A stretch of DNA of 59,362 nt from Bacillus infantis (GTDB lineage Bacteria; Bacillota; Bacilli; Bacillales; Cytobacillaceae): the NCBI RefSeq assembly GCF_020171945.1, contig NZ_JAIVAP010000025.1, forward strand, positions 1 to 59,362, given 5' to 3'. The position numbers and the translations under genes were made by a program. Positions 12,001 to 22,062 of this stretch are shown here, in pieces; the stretch's first letter is position 1, and each line of letters opens with the position of its first letter. The notes beneath the pieces are model-generated. The model was given only the letters and a program-made list of their open reading frames with translations. It did not search any database and was not told where the DNA came from.

Positions 12001-12375
12001 ATGAAAAAAGAGTTCAGAGTCAAAAAGAATAAAGAATTTCAGGAAGCCTTTAAAAAAGGAAAGTCATTTGCTAACCGTCAATTTGTTATATATGCATTGA
12101 AGAAAACGGGGCAGGAGCACTTTCGCATCGGCCTTTCCGTCAGCAAAAAGATCGGCAATGCAGTGGTCCGGAACCAAATCAAACGATATGTCCGCCAGGC
12201 ATTCCATGAGCTGGATGCTTCCATACATAATGAGTATGACTATGTAATCATCGCCAGGAAGCCTGTGGCCGATATGGGATTCCATGAGATTAAAAACAGT
12301 CTCACCCACGTCCTGAAAGTAGGCAAGGTCCTAGGCCGGCCCGGGCACCAGCGGGACCGGCAAAAGCCTGAATAA
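12001..12375 (+). CDS. rnpA: Ribonuclease P protein component
   Basis: A 124-aa protein subunit of RNase P, which binds the catalytic RNA and pre-tRNA leader. The family motif is visible ([20 protein letters not shown], with RNxxKR), as is the conserved [13 protein letters not shown]. Length is normal. The ATG at 12001 follows a GAGGAG site. Confidence 0.97.
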   Translation: MKKEFRVKKNKEFQEAFKKGKSFANRQFVIYALKKTGQEHFRIGLSVSKKIGNAVVRNQIKRYVRQAFHELDASIHNEYDYVIIARKPVADMGFHEIKNSLTHVLKVGKVLGRPGHQRDRQKPE

Positions 12376-12439
12376 AGTTTCGTGAATTTTAAAGCGCTTG
12401 CGCCTGAAAAATGGTAGAATATCACCGTAGTGCCTTTAT

Positions 12440-12533
12440 TGTCCTGAAGCCGGGACGGACAGGCCTACAGAGAAAGAAGCATACAGGCAGCCAGGGTTTG
12501 GTTCTGCCGCCTAAGGCCGGGAGTAACACCTGG
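12440..12533 (+). other. Two stem-loops in the rnpA-yidC gap
   Basis: The 202-bp gap holds a hairpin with TGTCC/GGACA arms (about 12440-12462) and a longer one closed by CCAGG/CCTGG (12491-12533) with an inner GCC/GGC helix. Neither is followed by a T-run, so they look like folded mRNA leader and not terminators. I do not recognise a known riboswitch class. Confidence 0.35.
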
Positions 12534-12577
12534 TACTTCTTATAATAAATATGAAAAGCAGCAAGGGAGGATAAACG

Positions 12578-13354
12578 TTGAAGAAGCGAATATTTCTTGT
12601 ATTCGGATTGATTTTCCTAATGGCTCTTTTGACGGGATGTACTGAAGTCAATAAGCCGATTACCTCTGAAAGTGAAGGCTTTTGGAATGAGTATATTGTT
12701 TACCCGCTTTCTATGTTCATCGTAAAAGTAGCTGAAACGCTCGGCGGCAGCTACGGGCTTGCCATCATCGTGGTGACCCTGATCATCCGCCTTTTGATTC
12801 TGCCGCTGATGATCAAGCAGACAAAAAGCTCGAAGGCCATGCAGGCCCTTCAGCCTGAAATGCAGAAGCTGAGAGAGAAATACAGCTCAAAAGACCAGAA
12901 GACACAGCAAAAGCTGCAGCAGGAAACCATGGCGCTTTTCCAGCAGCATGGCGTTAATCCGCTGGCAGGCTGTTTCCCGCTCATCATTCAGATGCCGATC
13001 CTGATCGGTTTCTATCACGCCATTTCCCGTACGCGCGAAATTGCGAACCATGACTTCCTGTGGTTTGATCTCGGTTCACCGGATCCGATTTACCTGCTTC
13101 CGCTGATTGCCGGTGCAACGACTTTCATCCAGCAGAAGATCATGATGGCGGGGACTGCCAACCAGAATCCGCAGATGGCCATGATGCTCTGGATCATGCC
13201 GGTCATGATCATCGTGTTTGCGATCAATTTCCCTGCAGCCCTGTCATTATACTGGGTTGTCGGTAACATCTTTATGATTGTCCAGACGTATTTCATCAAA
13301 GGTCCGGATCTGAAAAAAGCAGCTGCCGGAAATGCGGGAGGAGCAAAGAAGTGA
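12578..13354 (+). CDS. yidC: Membrane protein insertase YidC (SpoIIIJ/OxaA type)
   Basis: A 258-aa YidC/Oxa1 insertase that places proteins in the membrane with or without SecYEG; the oriC-linked Bacillus copy (SpoIIIJ) is also needed for sporulation. A lipoprotein signal is clear (hydrophobic 4-19, lipobox LLTGC with C21). Five membrane segments follow, with the conserved arginine in [14 protein letters not shown] inside the hydrophilic groove and a helical hairpin rich in K and Q (80-115). The TTG start has GGGAGG upstream. The stop overlaps khpB by 4 nt. Confidence 0.96.
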   Translation: MKKRIFLVFGLIFLMALLTGCTEVNKPITSESEGFWNEYIVYPLSMFIVKVAETLGGSYGLAIIVVTLIIRLLILPLMIKQTKSSKAMQALQPEMQKLREKYSSKDQKTQQKLQQETMALFQQHGVNPLAGCFPLIIQMPILIGFYHAISRTREIANHDFLWFDLGSPDPIYLLPLIAGATTFIQQKIMMAGTANQNPQMAMMLWIMPVMIIVFAINFPAALSLYWVVGNIFMIVQTYFIKGPDLKKAAAGNAGGAKK

Positions 13355-13971
13355 AAGAAGTGACTGCTACAGGACAATCCGTCGAAGCAGCAGTAGAATC
13401 CGCTTTAGCTCAATTGCAGACAACAAGAGACCGCACGGAAATCAGTATCCTTGAAGAAGGAAAGAAAGGTTTGTTCGGGATTTTCGGTTCAAAGCCTGCC
13501 GTTGTAAGGGCAGTCCTGAAGCCGGATCCGATTGAAGAAGCCGTCCAATTTTTAAAAAATATCGGCGACAAAATGGGAGCACCCGTTGAAGTGGAAGTGC
13601 GCAAGGAAGGGAAAGAGGCAGAGCTTATCCTGTCCGGCGAGAAAATTGCCCTTTTCATCGGCAAGAGGGGCCAGACCCTGAACTCGCTCCAGTATTTGAC
13701 CCAGCTTGTTGTCAACAAGTCTTCCGATTCTTACCTGAATGTGGTCCTTGATGCCGAGGACTACCGTAAGCGCCGGAATGATACGCTCGTCCAGCTTGCC
13801 CAGCGGCTTGCCCAAAAGGCAATCAAAACTGGCAAGGATGTTGCGCTTGAGCCGATGCCTTCCTATGAAAGAAAAGTCATCCATGCGGCACTGGCCGGTA
13901 CGAGGAAAGTCAAAACGTACTCAAGCGGGGCCGATCCCAACCGCCATATCGTCATATCACCGGTGAAATAG
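13351..13971 (+). CDS. khpB: RNA-binding protein KhpB (Jag/SpoIIIJ-associated)
   Basis: A 206-aa protein with three parts: Jag N-terminal domain (1-50), KH domain with the [13 protein letters not shown] motif (about 110-122) and a C-terminal R3H domain ([17 protein letters not shown]). It binds RNA and, in relatives, pairs with KhpA to affect cell elongation. It starts at a GTG overlapping the yidC stop (GTGA), a classic sign of translational coupling. Confidence 0.95.
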   Translation: MKEVTATGQSVEAAVESALAQLQTTRDRTEISILEEGKKGLFGIFGSKPAVVRAVLKPDPIEEAVQFLKNIGDKMGAPVEVEVRKEGKEAELILSGEKIALFIGKRGQTLNSLQYLTQLVVNKSSDSYLNVVLDAEDYRKRRNDTLVQLAQRLAQKAIKTGKDVALEPMPSYERKVIHAALAGTRKVKTYSSGADPNRHIVISPVK

Positions 13972-13978
13972 CCGATAG

Positions 13979-14008
13979 AGCCTTATCCAATTGGATAGGG
14001 CTTTTTTT
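13979..14008 (+). terminator. Terminator of yidC-khpB
   Basis: AGCCTTATCC and GGATAGGGCT arms around AATT, followed by seven T, 8 nt after the khpB stop codon. Confidence 0.9.
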
Positions 14009-14063
14009 ATGGGAAAAAAGAAGATCCGCAAAGTAATGGGATTCTGCAGATTTGGCATTCTTC

Positions 14064-14096
14064 AAGAGGAACAGCTTCTGCCGCTCCTCTTTTTTG
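14064..14096 (+). terminator. Second hairpin with T-run, bordering a repeat
   Basis: AAGAGGA and TCCTCTT arms around a 14-nt loop, followed by TTTTTG. It comes after the strong khpB terminator and directly precedes a degenerate repeat copy, so it may belong to the repeat. Confidence 0.45.
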
Positions 14097-14158
14097 TCCA
14101 GGTCCGGGGCTGGAGCCTCGAGCCATAAGCCGCTCCTGGATTAAAGGCAAAGAACAGG
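14096..14158 (+). repeat. Degenerate copy of the ~125-bp dispersed repeat
   Basis: This stretch keeps the core of the repeat seen at 28269-28678 (GTCCAG, CTGGAGCCTCGAG, CATAAGCC, GGATTAAAGGCAAAGAACAG). It is closest to the third unit there, which has GTCATAAGCC and AATTAAAGGCAAAGAACGCC. No reading frame is involved. Confidence 0.7.
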
Positions 14159-14181
14159 TGACGCTCTTCGGAAATTCGTGC

Positions 14182-14291
14182 TGTGGATAACATGTACGGC
14201 GATATTTGCGTCTGGTTTTATTGTTATTCACATGTGGATAAGTTAAAATAGAGCATAATACTGTGTAGAGAATCGGAGAGCTTGTGGATAA
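14182..14291. other. DnaA-box cluster upstream of mnmE
   Basis: Three perfect DnaA-boxes TGTGGATAA (14182-14190, 14233-14241, 14283-14291), all in one orientation and about 50 bp apart, plus a one-mismatch TTATTCACA (14224-14232) lie in the 444-bp khpB-mnmE gap. The regular spacing suggests cooperative DnaA binding, either regulating mnmE-mnmG or titrating DnaA near the origin. Confidence 0.75.
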
Positions 14292-14415
14292 GCAGAATTG
14301 GCTTGAGCAAATAATCTTTTTAATCAAAGGCTCTTGTGCTATTCTAGTTATTTGGGGCTTAAAATATTTCGTTTTAATTATATAGATAGAAAACAGGAAA
14401 TGAGGTGGCAGCAGG

Positions 14416-15801
14416 GTGGAGCTAGATACAATTGCAGCGATATCCACTCCGATGGGGGAAGGCGCAATCGCCATTGTACGGCTGAGCGGCGATGAGGCAT
14501 TCTCCATTGCAGACAAGCTATACAGGGGAGTTGGAGGGAAACGCATAAGTGATGCCGCTTCCCATACGATCCATTACGGCCATATCATCGATCCGAAAAC
14601 CAGTGAAGTGGCAGAGGAAGTGATGGTATCAGTGATGAAGGGGCCAAAAACCTTCACAAAGGAAGATGTGGTAGAGATCAACTGCCATGGCGGGATTGTG
14701 TCGGTCAACCGGGTGCTGCAGCTCGTGCTGAATCATGGCGCCCGCCTCGCCGAGCCTGGTGAATTCACAAAGAGGGCGTTCCTGAACGGACGGATCGACC
14801 TTTCCCAGGCAGAAGCGGTAATGGATTTGATCCGCGCCAAAACAGACCGGGCGATGAATGTGGCGCTGGGCCAGATGGAAGGACGCCTTTCCAATCTGGT
14901 AAAAAGGCTGCGGCAGGAAATCCTTGAAACATTAGCCCATATCGAGGTTAATATCGATTATCCGGAGTATGATGATGTCGAAGAAATGACCCATCAGCTT
15001 CTGCTCGAGAAGGCCGGCTTCGTCAAAGGAGAGATTGAGAAGCTCCTGAAGACTTCCCAGCAGGGGAAAATTCTTCGTGAAGGACTGTCGACGGTGATCG
15101 TCGGGAGGCCAAATGTAGGGAAATCTTCCCTGCTCAATAGCCTTGTGCATGAAAACAAGGCGATCGTAACAGATATACCGGGTACGACTCGTGATGTGAT
15201 AGAAGAGTATGTAAATGTCAGGGGAGTGCCATTAAGGCTCCTTGATACAGCCGGCATCCGGGAGACAGAGGATATTGTCGAGCGGATCGGTGTGGAAAGA
15301 TCGCGCCAGGTGCTGAAGGAGGCCGATTTGATTCTGCTTGTTGTCAACTATTCAGATGAGCTGACACAGGAAGATGAGAACCTCTTCAAAGTGGTAGAGG
15401 ACATGGATGTGATCGTCATTGTCAATAAGACCGACCTTCCGCAGAAAATCGATATGGAGCGGGTGCGGGAGCTTTCGGCAAAGCATAGGCTTGTGACGAC
15501 ATCCCTCCTCGAGGACCAGGGTGTCGATGAACTGGAGGAAAGCATTTCTTCCCTGTTCTTCGCCGGAGGCATTGAAGCGGGCGATATGACTTATGTGTCC
15601 AACACCCGCCATATCGCTTTGCTGAACCAGGCCCTGAACAGCATTGAGGAAGCGCTGAACGGAGTAGATTTTGGAACGCCAATTGATATTATTCAAATAG
15701 ATTTGACAAGAACATGGGAGCTTTTGGGCGAGATCATCGGAGAAAGCGTCCATGACAGCTTGATTGACCAGCTTTTCTCCCAGTTTTGCCTTGGGAAATA
15801 A
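14416..15801 (+). CDS. mnmE: tRNA uridine-5-carboxymethylaminomethyl(34) synthesis GTPase MnmE
   Basis: A 461-aa GTPase that works with MnmG to modify the wobble uridine of several tRNAs. The N-terminal folate-binding domain opens [22 protein letters not shown]. The G domain (about 220-380) has [24 protein letters not shown] and NKTD. The C-terminus ends FCLGK, the family CxGK signature with the catalytic cysteine. The GTG at 14416 follows GAGGTGG. mnmG starts 48 nt after the stop. Confidence 0.98.
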   Translation: MELDTIAAISTPMGEGAIAIVRLSGDEAFSIADKLYRGVGGKRISDAASHTIHYGHIIDPKTSEVAEEVMVSVMKGPKTFTKEDVVEINCHGGIVSVNRVLQLVLNHGARLAEPGEFTKRAFLNGRIDLSQAEAVMDLIRAKTDRAMNVALGQMEGRLSNLVKRLRQEILETLAHIEVNIDYPEYDDVEEMTHQLLLEKAGFVKGEIEKLLKTSQQGKILREGLSTVIVGRPNVGKSSLLNSLVHENKAIVTDIPGTTRDVIEEYVNVRGVPLRLLDTAGIRETEDIVERIGVERSRQVLKEADLILLVVNYSDELTQEDENLFKVVEDMDVIVIVNKTDLPQKIDMERVRELSAKHRLVTTSLLEDQGVDELEESISSLFFAGGIEAGDMTYVSNTRHIALLNQALNSIEEALNGVDFGTPIDIIQIDLTRTWELLGEIIGESVHDSLIDQLFSQFCLGK

Positions 15802-15848
15802 TCCGGCAGGCGGGAAAACAGCCTGGAAAGAAGGAGGCAGCAGGAAAC

Positions 15849-17738
15849 ATGCAGTATGATGCAGGCAATTATGATGTCATTGTTATTGGAGCAGGACATG
15901 CAGGAGTCGAGGCCGGCCTGGCTGCGGGGCGGCTTGGCGCTAAAACACTTATGGTGACCATCAATCTTGATATGGTTGCTTTCATGCCGTGCAACCCTTC
16001 AGTCGGAGGTCCGGCAAAAGGGATTGTGGTCAGGGAAATAGATGCCCTCGGCGGTGAAATGGGCAAAAATATCGACAAAACCCATATCCAAATGAGGATG
16101 CTGAATACAGGAAAAGGCCCGGCTGTACGTGCGCTCAGGGCACAGGCAGATAAATTCACCTATCAGCATGAAATGAAGAAAACGATCGAAAACGAACCGA
16201 ATATCACACTTTTGCAGGGCATGGTTGAAAAGCTGATCGTGGAAGACGGCATCTGCAAGGGTGTCGTAACGATGACCGGCGCGGCATACAGCGCGAAGAC
16301 GGTTGTCATTACCACCGGGACATTCCTGCGCGGGGAAATCATCCTCGGCGAACTGAAATATTCAAGCGGCCCGAACAATCAGCAGCCGTCCATCAAGCTT
16401 TCTGAGCATCTGCAGGAGCTTGGCTTCGATATGGTCCGGTTCAAGACCGGTACGCCTCCGCGCGTCAACAGCCATACGATCGACTACAGCAAGACGGAGA
16501 TACAGCCCGGCGACGATGTGCCGCGGGCGTTCTCTTATGAAACGACAAAATACATTACAGACCAGCTGCCGTGCTGGCTTACCTATACAAATGAAACAAC
16601 ACATCAGCTGATCGACGACAATCTGCACCGTTCGCCGATGTATTCAGGCATGATCAAAGGGACAGGGCCGCGCTATTGCCCATCCATTGAAGATAAGGTG
16701 GTCCGCTTCAATGATAAGCCCCGCCATCAGATTTTCCTTGAGCCTGAAGGCCGGAATACGCAGGAAGTGTATGTGCAGGGGCTTTCCACAAGCCTTCCGG
16801 AGGATGTGCAGCAGAAGATCCTCCGCACAATCCCGGGCCTTGAAAATGTCCAGATGATGCGTGCCGGATATGCGATTGAGTATGACAGCATCGTTCCGAC
16901 TCAGCTTTGGCCGACATTGGAAACGAAGAAGGTCAAGAATCTTTATACTGCCGGGCAGATCAACGGAACCTCCGGATATGAGGAAGCAGCAGGCCAGGGG
17001 CTTATGGCAGGAATCAATGCCGGCCTAAACGCGCTTGGCAAGGAAGAGCTTATCCTCAGCCGCTCTGATGCCTATATCGGCGTACTGATCGACGATCTTG
17101 TCACAAAAGGGACGAATGAGCCTTACCGACTCCTTACTTCCCGTGCGGAATATCGGCTGCTTCTACGCCATGACAATGCCGATCTGCGCCTGACGGATGT
17201 AGGCCATAAGATCGGCCTGATCAGCGAAGAAAGATACGGGCGCTTCACAGAGAAAAAGCAGGCAATCGAAACGGAAAAAGAAAGGCTGCGTTCCATTATT
17301 ATCAAGCCATCTGCCGAAGTCCAGGAAATGATCAAAAACCAGGGCGGAAGCGAGCTGAAGGACGGTATCCGTGCATCAGACCTGCTTAAGCGCCCGGAAA
17401 TGTCGTATGAGCATATCAAGCTTGCGGCGCCTGCCGACGCAGATTTGGACTTTGACGTGACAGAACAGGTCGAAATCCAGCTGAAATATGAAGGATATAT
17501 CGAAAAATCCCTGCAGCAGGTCGAGCGCCTGAAGAAGATGGAAAACAAAAAGGTGCCGGAAAATATCGATTATGATGCTATCAACGGACTCGCTTCAGAG
17601 GCCCGCCAAAAGCTGAAGGAAGTACGCCCGCTGTCCATTGCACAGGCTTCCCGGATTTCCGGCGTCAATCCTGCCGATATCTCCATCCTGCTTGTCTATC
17701 TTGAGCAGGGAAGGGTCGCCAGAGTTTCCAACAACTAA
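15849..17738 (+). CDS. mnmG: tRNA uridine-5-carboxymethylaminomethyl(34) synthesis enzyme MnmG
   Basis: A 629-aa FAD-dependent partner of MnmE (old name GidA). The dinucleotide-binding motif is [10 protein letters not shown] near the N-terminus. The family blocks [28 protein letters not shown] and [16 protein letters not shown] are all present. The ATG at 15849 has AAGGAGG upstream and gives the family length; the ATG at 15786 overlaps the end of mnmE and adds 21 unrelated residues. Confidence 0.98.
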   Translation: MQYDAGNYDVIVIGAGHAGVEAGLAAGRLGAKTLMVTINLDMVAFMPCNPSVGGPAKGIVVREIDALGGEMGKNIDKTHIQMRMLNTGKGPAVRALRAQADKFTYQHEMKKTIENEPNITLLQGMVEKLIVEDGICKGVVTMTGAAYSAKTVVITTGTFLRGEIILGELKYSSGPNNQQPSIKLSEHLQELGFDMVRFKTGTPPRVNSHTIDYSKTEIQPGDDVPRAFSYETTKYITDQLPCWLTYTNETTHQLIDDNLHRSPMYSGMIKGTGPRYCPSIEDKVVRFNDKPRHQIFLEPEGRNTQEVYVQGLSTSLPEDVQQKILRTIPGLENVQMMRAGYAIEYDSIVPTQLWPTLETKKVKNLYTAGQINGTSGYEEAAGQGLMAGINAGLNALGKEELILSRSDAYIGVLIDDLVTKGTNEPYRLLTSRAEYRLLLRHDNADLRLTDVGHKIGLISEERYGRFTEKKQAIETEKERLRSIIIKPSAEVQEMIKNQGGSELKDGIRASDLLKRPEMSYEHIKLAAPADADLDFDVTEQVEIQLKYEGYIEKSLQQVERLKKMENKKVPENIDYDAINGLASEARQKLKEVRPLSIAQASRISGVNPADISILLVYLEQGRVARVSNN

Positions 17739-17764
17739 TCACAGCTGCAGGAAAGGAATGGGCA

Positions 17765-18481
17765 ATGAATACTGAACAATTCATCAAGATGCTGGGGGAG
17801 AAAGGGATCTCCCTTTCTCCCAGGCAGATTGATCAATATAATATCTATTACGAAACATTGGTTGAGTGGAATGAAAAAATGAATCTGACAGCCATAACAG
17901 ACAAGCCGGAAGTCTATTTGAAGCATTTCTATGACTCTGTTTCCGCTGCCTTTTATTTTGATTTCTCCAAGCCCTTACATATTTGCGATGTAGGTGCAGG
18001 AGCGGGTTTCCCGAGCCTTCCGATCAAAATTGCATTCCCGGAGATCAGCGTGACCATCGTTGATTCATTAAATAAACGGATCAATTTCCTGGAGCACCTT
18101 GCAGGAAAGCTTGGTCTTGAAAATGTCCGCTTCGTCCATGACCGGGCGGAAACCTTCGGACAGAACAAGGACTACAGGGAAGCATTTGATGTTGTGACAG
18201 CGAGGGCTGTCGCCAGAATGTCGGTGCTGGCTGAGCTTTGCCTTCCCCTTGCCAAGGTCGGCGGCCATTTTGTGGCCATGAAAGGGGCCAGCGCCCAGGA
18301 TGAGCTGGCTGCAGGCAAGAAAGCGATTACGATGCTTGGCGGCAAATTGGAGGATTCCCATTCCTTCCTTTTACCAGAAGAAGAAAGCGAGCGGAATATC
18401 TTTGTGATCCGGAAAGAAAAGCCGGCACCGAAGAAATTTCCAAGAAAACCGGGCACCCCGAATAAGAGCCCAATTGAATAA
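17765..18481 (+). CDS. rsmG: 16S rRNA (guanine(527)-N(7))-methyltransferase RsmG
   Basis: A 238-aa SAM-dependent methyltransferase (GidB) that methylates G527 of 16S rRNA; loss gives low-level streptomycin resistance in several bacteria. The SAM motif reads [19 protein letters not shown], and DAVTARAVA-like [11 protein letters not shown] follows. The basic C-terminal tail ends [13 protein letters not shown]. It follows mnmG by 26 nt and is probably in the same operon. Confidence 0.97.
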   Translation: MNTEQFIKMLGEKGISLSPRQIDQYNIYYETLVEWNEKMNLTAITDKPEVYLKHFYDSVSAAFYFDFSKPLHICDVGAGAGFPSLPIKIAFPEISVTIVDSLNKRINFLEHLAGKLGLENVRFVHDRAETFGQNKDYREAFDVVTARAVARMSVLAELCLPLAKVGGHFVAMKGASAQDELAAGKKAITMLGGKLEDSHSFLLPEEESERNIFVIRKEKPAPKKFPRKPGTPNKSPIE

Positions 18482-18658
18482 TTAGTTACTTTTGTCCCGG
18501 ATTTATGGCATAATTTTTAATAGCAGCTGTTGTTATATATCCATATTCTCATGGTTGAAAACGCGGCTCCTGTCGGAAGATTGTTTATCGGAGGTGCAGG
18601 AGTTCCCGTTTTTTAGGAGAATATGTAATAGGGAGTTTCGTAAAGGTGGTGCAGGGTG

Positions 18659-19543
18659 ATGAAGCATTCTTTCTCACGCTTTTTTGGCCTAGGCGAAAAG
18701 GAAGAACAGGAAATCGAAAAAGCTGATGAACAGTTAAATATAGAAGAAGAAGAAGAACCGACTAACAGGGAAGAAGTCAGGAAGATTCCGATCGGACAGA
18801 TTGTGCCGAACCGTTTTCAGCCGAGAACGGTGTTTGATGACGAGAAAATCGAGGAATTGTCCCGGACGATCCATACGCACGGGATCATCCAGCCGATTGT
18901 CGTCAGGGAATTTGAGGACGGAAAATTCGAAATCATTGCCGGTGAGCGCAGATGGCGGGCAATGAATAAACTGGGCTGGGACGAAGTGCCTGCGATTGTT
19001 AAGAATCTCAGCGACACCGAGACCGCCTCTGTTGCCCTGATTGAAAATCTCCAGCGCGAGGAGCTTTCGCCGATCGAGGAAGCGGTTGCTTACGGAAAGC
19101 TGCTGGAGCTTCATAATCTGACCCAGGAGGCCCTGGCACAGCGGCTTGGTAAAGGACAGTCCACCGTTGCGAATAAGCTCAGGCTCCTCAAGCTTCCGGA
19201 GCAGGTCCAGGAAGCATTGCTGGGCAAGCAGATCACAGAGCGCCATGCCCGCTCTCTCATTCCGCTGAAGAATCCGGAAAAGCAGGTCAAGCTTCTGGAA
19301 GAAATCATTGAGAAAAGCCTCAATGTCAAACAGACGGAAGAACGAGTCGTCAAGCTGCTCGAGCAGGGCGAAAACAAGCCGAAGCCGAAGCGGAAGGCTT
19401 TCAGCAAGGACATGCGGATAGCGGTCAATACCATCCGCCAGTCCCTCAATATGGTTTCAGACAGCGGCATTAATCTGGATTCCGAAGAAGAGGAATTCGA
19501 GGAATTCTATCAGTTCACGATCAAGATTCCTAAAAAGAAATGA
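18659..19543 (+). CDS. noc: Nucleoid occlusion protein Noc
   Basis: A 294-aa ParB-family CTPase that binds NBS sites and blocks division over the nucleoid. The first ~10 residues ([11 protein letters not shown]) form the amphipathic membrane-targeting helix known from B. subtilis Noc. The ParB CTP-binding box is GERRWRA and [13 protein letters not shown] follows. The helix-turn-helix is [29 protein letters not shown] 18659 gives the conserved N-terminus; a GTG directly before it is in frame. Confidence 0.97.
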   Translation: MKHSFSRFFGLGEKEEQEIEKADEQLNIEEEEEPTNREEVRKIPIGQIVPNRFQPRTVFDDEKIEELSRTIHTHGIIQPIVVREFEDGKFEIIAGERRWRAMNKLGWDEVPAIVKNLSDTETASVALIENLQREELSPIEEAVAYGKLLELHNLTQEALAQRLGKGQSTVANKLRLLKLPEQVQEALLGKQITERHARSLIPLKNPEKQVKLLEEIIEKSLNVKQTEERVVKLLEQGENKPKPKRKAFSKDMRIAVNTIRQSLNMVSDSGINLDSEEEEFEEFYQFTIKIPKKK

Positions 19544-19575
19544 TAGATTGCGAGACACACTGAATATGTAGACAA

Positions 19576-19615
19576 AACGCACTGTATTTCATACCGGAAT
19601 CCACAGTGCGTTTTT
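19576..19615 (+). terminator. Terminator of noc
   Basis: Perfect 10-bp arms AACGCACTGT and ACAGTGCGTT around a 17-nt loop, with the T-run continuing from the 3' arm. Confidence 0.85.
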
Positions 19616-19651
19616 CATTATTATCACAACACTATTTAAGGGGGAAAAAGC

Positions 19652-20209
19652 ATGAACAAGGACCTGTCTTCAGAGCAAAGGGAAGAATTGCTGGGCACAT
19701 TGAAGGACCGTTTTGAGAAAAATATGGAGCGCCATCAGAATCTTGATTGGACTCAAGTGGAGGCAAAACTGGCTGACCATACTGACAAGCTCTGGACGCT
19801 CAATGAAATGGAAGTGACCGGCGGGGAGCCGGATGTCGTTGCTTATGATGAAAAAAATGATGAATACATATTCTGTGATTGTTCAGCGGAAAGCCCGAAA
19901 GGCCGCCGCAGCGTCTGCTATGACCGTGAGGCGCTGGAGTCCAGGAAAAAGCATAAGCCTGAAACAAGTGCAATGGACCTGGCTGCCGATATGGGCATCG
20001 AGCTTTTAACAGAAGCGCAGTACCGGGAGCTTCAGAAGCTCGGAAGCTTTGACCTGAAAACATCCTCCTGGGTGCAGACTCCTGCTGAAGTCAGGAAGCT
20101 TGGCGGCGCCCTTTTCTGCGACCGGCGCTATAACCAGGTATTCGTCTATCATAATGGCGCGGATTCTTACTATGCTGCGAGAGGCTTCCGGGGCAGGCTG
20201 AAAGTCTGA
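19652..20209 (+). CDS. DUF4256 family protein
   Basis: A 185-aa protein matching what I know of DUF4256: an N-terminal EQREELLGTLKDRFEKNM segment, a middle GGEPDVVAYDEKNDEYIFCDC block and C-terminal GALFCDRRYNQVFVYHNGADSYYAARGFRG. It has no membrane segment or signal peptide. Function is unknown. The ATG follows AAGGGGGA. It is a single gene between the noc terminator and soj. Confidence 0.8.
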   Translation: MNKDLSSEQREELLGTLKDRFEKNMERHQNLDWTQVEAKLADHTDKLWTLNEMEVTGGEPDVVAYDEKNDEYIFCDCSAESPKGRRSVCYDREALESRKKHKPETSAMDLAADMGIELLTEAQYRELQKLGSFDLKTSSWVQTPAEVRKLGGALFCDRRYNQVFVYHNGADSYYAARGFRGRLKV

Positions 20210-20387
20210 GCCTGCAGCAGGCAAAATATTCATTTCTCTTCAATCTGTGGGAATTTTAAGAAAAAACCTAACATCATATTCCATTCATGATAAAATAGAA
20301 GTCGTGACTCTAGTAAGTTTTTTTCTGATTGAATAGATTATGAATAGAATAGATATCATTGTTTAGAGGAATAAGGTAGGTGGCACC

Positions 20388-21149
20388 GTGGGGAAAATTA
20401 TTGCGATTGCGAATCAAAAAGGAGGAGTCGGAAAGACGACGACCTCTGTGAATTTGGGAGCCTGCTTGGCATACATAGGCAAGAAAGTGCTGCTGGTCGA
20501 TATTGATCCGCAGGGCAATGCAACAAGCGGGATCGGTATAGAAAAAGCTGATGTGGACCAGTGCATCTACGATGTTCTTGTTGATGATGTCGAAGCGCTG
20601 AAAGTGATCAAGCCGACGGCCGTTGAGAATTTATATGCCATTCCTGCGACCATTCAGCTCGCAGGGGCGGAAATTGAGCTGGTTCCGACTATTTCCCGGG
20701 AAGTGAGACTCAAAAGGGCCCTTGAAGAAGTGAAAAAGGACTTCGATTATATCATCATCGACTGCCCTCCTTCCCTCGGCCTTCTGACGATCAACTCTCT
20801 GACGGCTTCCGATGCCGTCCTGATACCGGTCCAGTGTGAGTATTATGCACTCGAAGGGCTCAGCCAGCTTTTGAACACGGTCCGCCTTGTCCAGAAGCAT
20901 CTGAACCATGACCTGAAAATCGAAGGTGTGCTTCTGACGATGCTTGATGCCAGGACCAATCTGGGTATACAGGTAATTGAAGAGGTAAAGAAATACTTCC
21001 AGGATAAAGTCTATAAAACGATCATTCCGCGCAATGTCCGTTTAAGTGAAGCACCGAGCCACGGGGAGCCGATCATCATTTATGATGCGAAATCCCGGGG
21101 AGCTGAAGTGTACCTAGATTTGGCAAAGGAAGTGATTTCGAATGGCTAA
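20388..21149 (+). CDS. soj: Chromosome-partitioning ATPase Soj (ParA)
   Basis: A 253-aa ParA-type ATPase. The deviant Walker A is KGGVGKTT near residue 11-18 (NQKGGVGKTTTSVNLGA); Walker A' and B are LLVDIDPQGNATSG and DYIIIDCPPSLG. In Bacillus Soj acts with Spo0J on origin segregation and regulates DnaA. It starts at a GTG with AAGGTAGGTGG upstream and overlaps spo0J by 8 nt. Confidence 0.98.
   Translation: MGKIIAIANQKGGVGKTTTSVNLGACLAYIGKKVLLVDIDPQGNATSGIGIEKADVDQCIYDVLVDDVEALKVIKPTAVENLYAIPATIQLAGAEIELVPTISREVRLKRALEEVKKDFDYIIIDCPPSLGLLTINSLTASDAVLIPVQCEYYALEGLSQLLNTVRLVQKHLNHDLKIEGVLLTMLDARTNLGIQVIEEVKKYFQDKVYKTIIPRNVRLSEAPSHGEPIIIYDAKSRGAEVYLDLAKEVISNG
20691..20704. promoter_or_regulatory. 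Candidate Noc-binding site (one mismatch)
   Basis: ATTTCCCGGGAAGT inside soj matches the published Noc-binding palindrome ATTTCCCGGGAAAT at 13 of 14 positions. It is the only close match I found in the window. Codon constraints could also produce it, so it is a candidate only. Confidence 0.5.
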
Positions 21150-21999
21150 AGGTCTGGGAAAAGGGCTGAATGCTTTCTTCTCGAACGCCGAGGCAGATTC
21201 TGAGGAAACAATCCAGGAAATCAGGCTTTCGGAAATCCGTCCGAATCCTTATCAGCCTAGAAAAACATTTGACGAAGCAGCAATTGAAGAACTGAAGCAG
21301 TCGATCCAGGAGCATGGCATTCTTCAGCCGGTCATCCTGAGAAAAAGCATTAAAGGCTTTGAAATCGTCGCAGGTGAACGCCGCTGCCGGGCTGCCAGGG
21401 AAGCCGGCCTGGAAAAAGTGCCATCCGTCATCAGGGAATTGACCGAAAAGCAGATGATGGAGCTGGCCATACTTGAGAACCTGCAGCGTGAGGATCTCAC
21501 TCCAATGGAAGAAGCGGCCGCCTATCAGCAGCTGATTGAGAAGCTGAAGATGACACAGGAAGAGCTTGCGAAAAGATTGGGGAAAAGCAGGCCGCATATC
21601 GCCAATCATATCAGGCTTCTATCTCTTCCTCCGAAAATTCAGGAGCTGATCTCAAGCGGCAAGATCACGATGGGCCATGGGCGTGCGCTGCTGGGCCTCA
21701 GGCAGAAGGAAAAGGTCCAGGCAGTCGCTGACCGAGCGATAAAGGAAGGGCTCAATGTCCGCCAGCTTGAACAGCTGATCCATCACCTGAATGATCTTGT
21801 TCCACGTGAAACAAAAAAAGTGAAGACGCCGAAGGATGTATTTATCAAAGCCCAGGAAACCTCGCTGCGGGAACGGTTCGGAACCCCGGTCAGCATCAAA
21901 CAGAATAAAAATCAGAACAAAGGCAAAATCGAGATCGAATTCTTTTCAAAAGACGATTTGGACCGGATTTTACAAATATTGGACCAGGAACGTTCGTAA
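21142..21999 (+). CDS. spo0J: Chromosome-partitioning protein Spo0J (ParB)
   Basis: A 285-aa ParB CTPase clamp that loads at parS, recruits condensin and stimulates Soj. ParB boxes are visible: IRPNPYQPRKTF, GERRCRAAREAG, ENLQREDLTPMEEA and the helix-turn-helix MTQEELAKRLGKSRPHIANHIRLL. The C-terminal dimerisation end reads IEIEFFSKDDLDRILQIL. Its coding sequence holds a perfect parS at 21798-21813, as in B. subtilis. Confidence 0.98.
   Translation: MAKGLGKGLNAFFSNAEADSEETIQEIRLSEIRPNPYQPRKTFDEAAIEELKQSIQEHGILQPVILRKSIKGFEIVAGERRCRAAREAGLEKVPSVIRELTEKQMMELAILENLQREDLTPMEEAAAYQQLIEKLKMTQEELAKRLGKSRPHIANHIRLLSLPPKIQELISSGKITMGHGRALLGLRQKEKVQAVADRAIKEGLNVRQLEQLIHHLNDLVPRETKKVKTPKDVFIKAQETSLRERFGTPVSIKQNKNQNKGKIEIEFFSKDDLDRILQILDQERS
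21798..21813. promoter_or_regulatory. parS centromere site inside spo0J
   Basis: TGTTCCACGTGAAACA is a perfect 16-bp match to the bacterial parS consensus and lies within the spo0J coding sequence, the usual place in Bacillus. Confidence 0.97.
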
Positions 22000-22019
22000 G
22001 CCATCATGGATGGCTTTTT
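21998..22019 (+). terminator. Terminator of soj-spo0J
   Basis: AAGCCATC and GATGGCTT arms around ATG, followed by T-rich sequence; it overlaps the spo0J stop codon. Confidence 0.85.
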
Positions 22020-22062
22020 CTTCTTTTTTCATAAACTACTATACAGATAAAGGTGAATTGCA

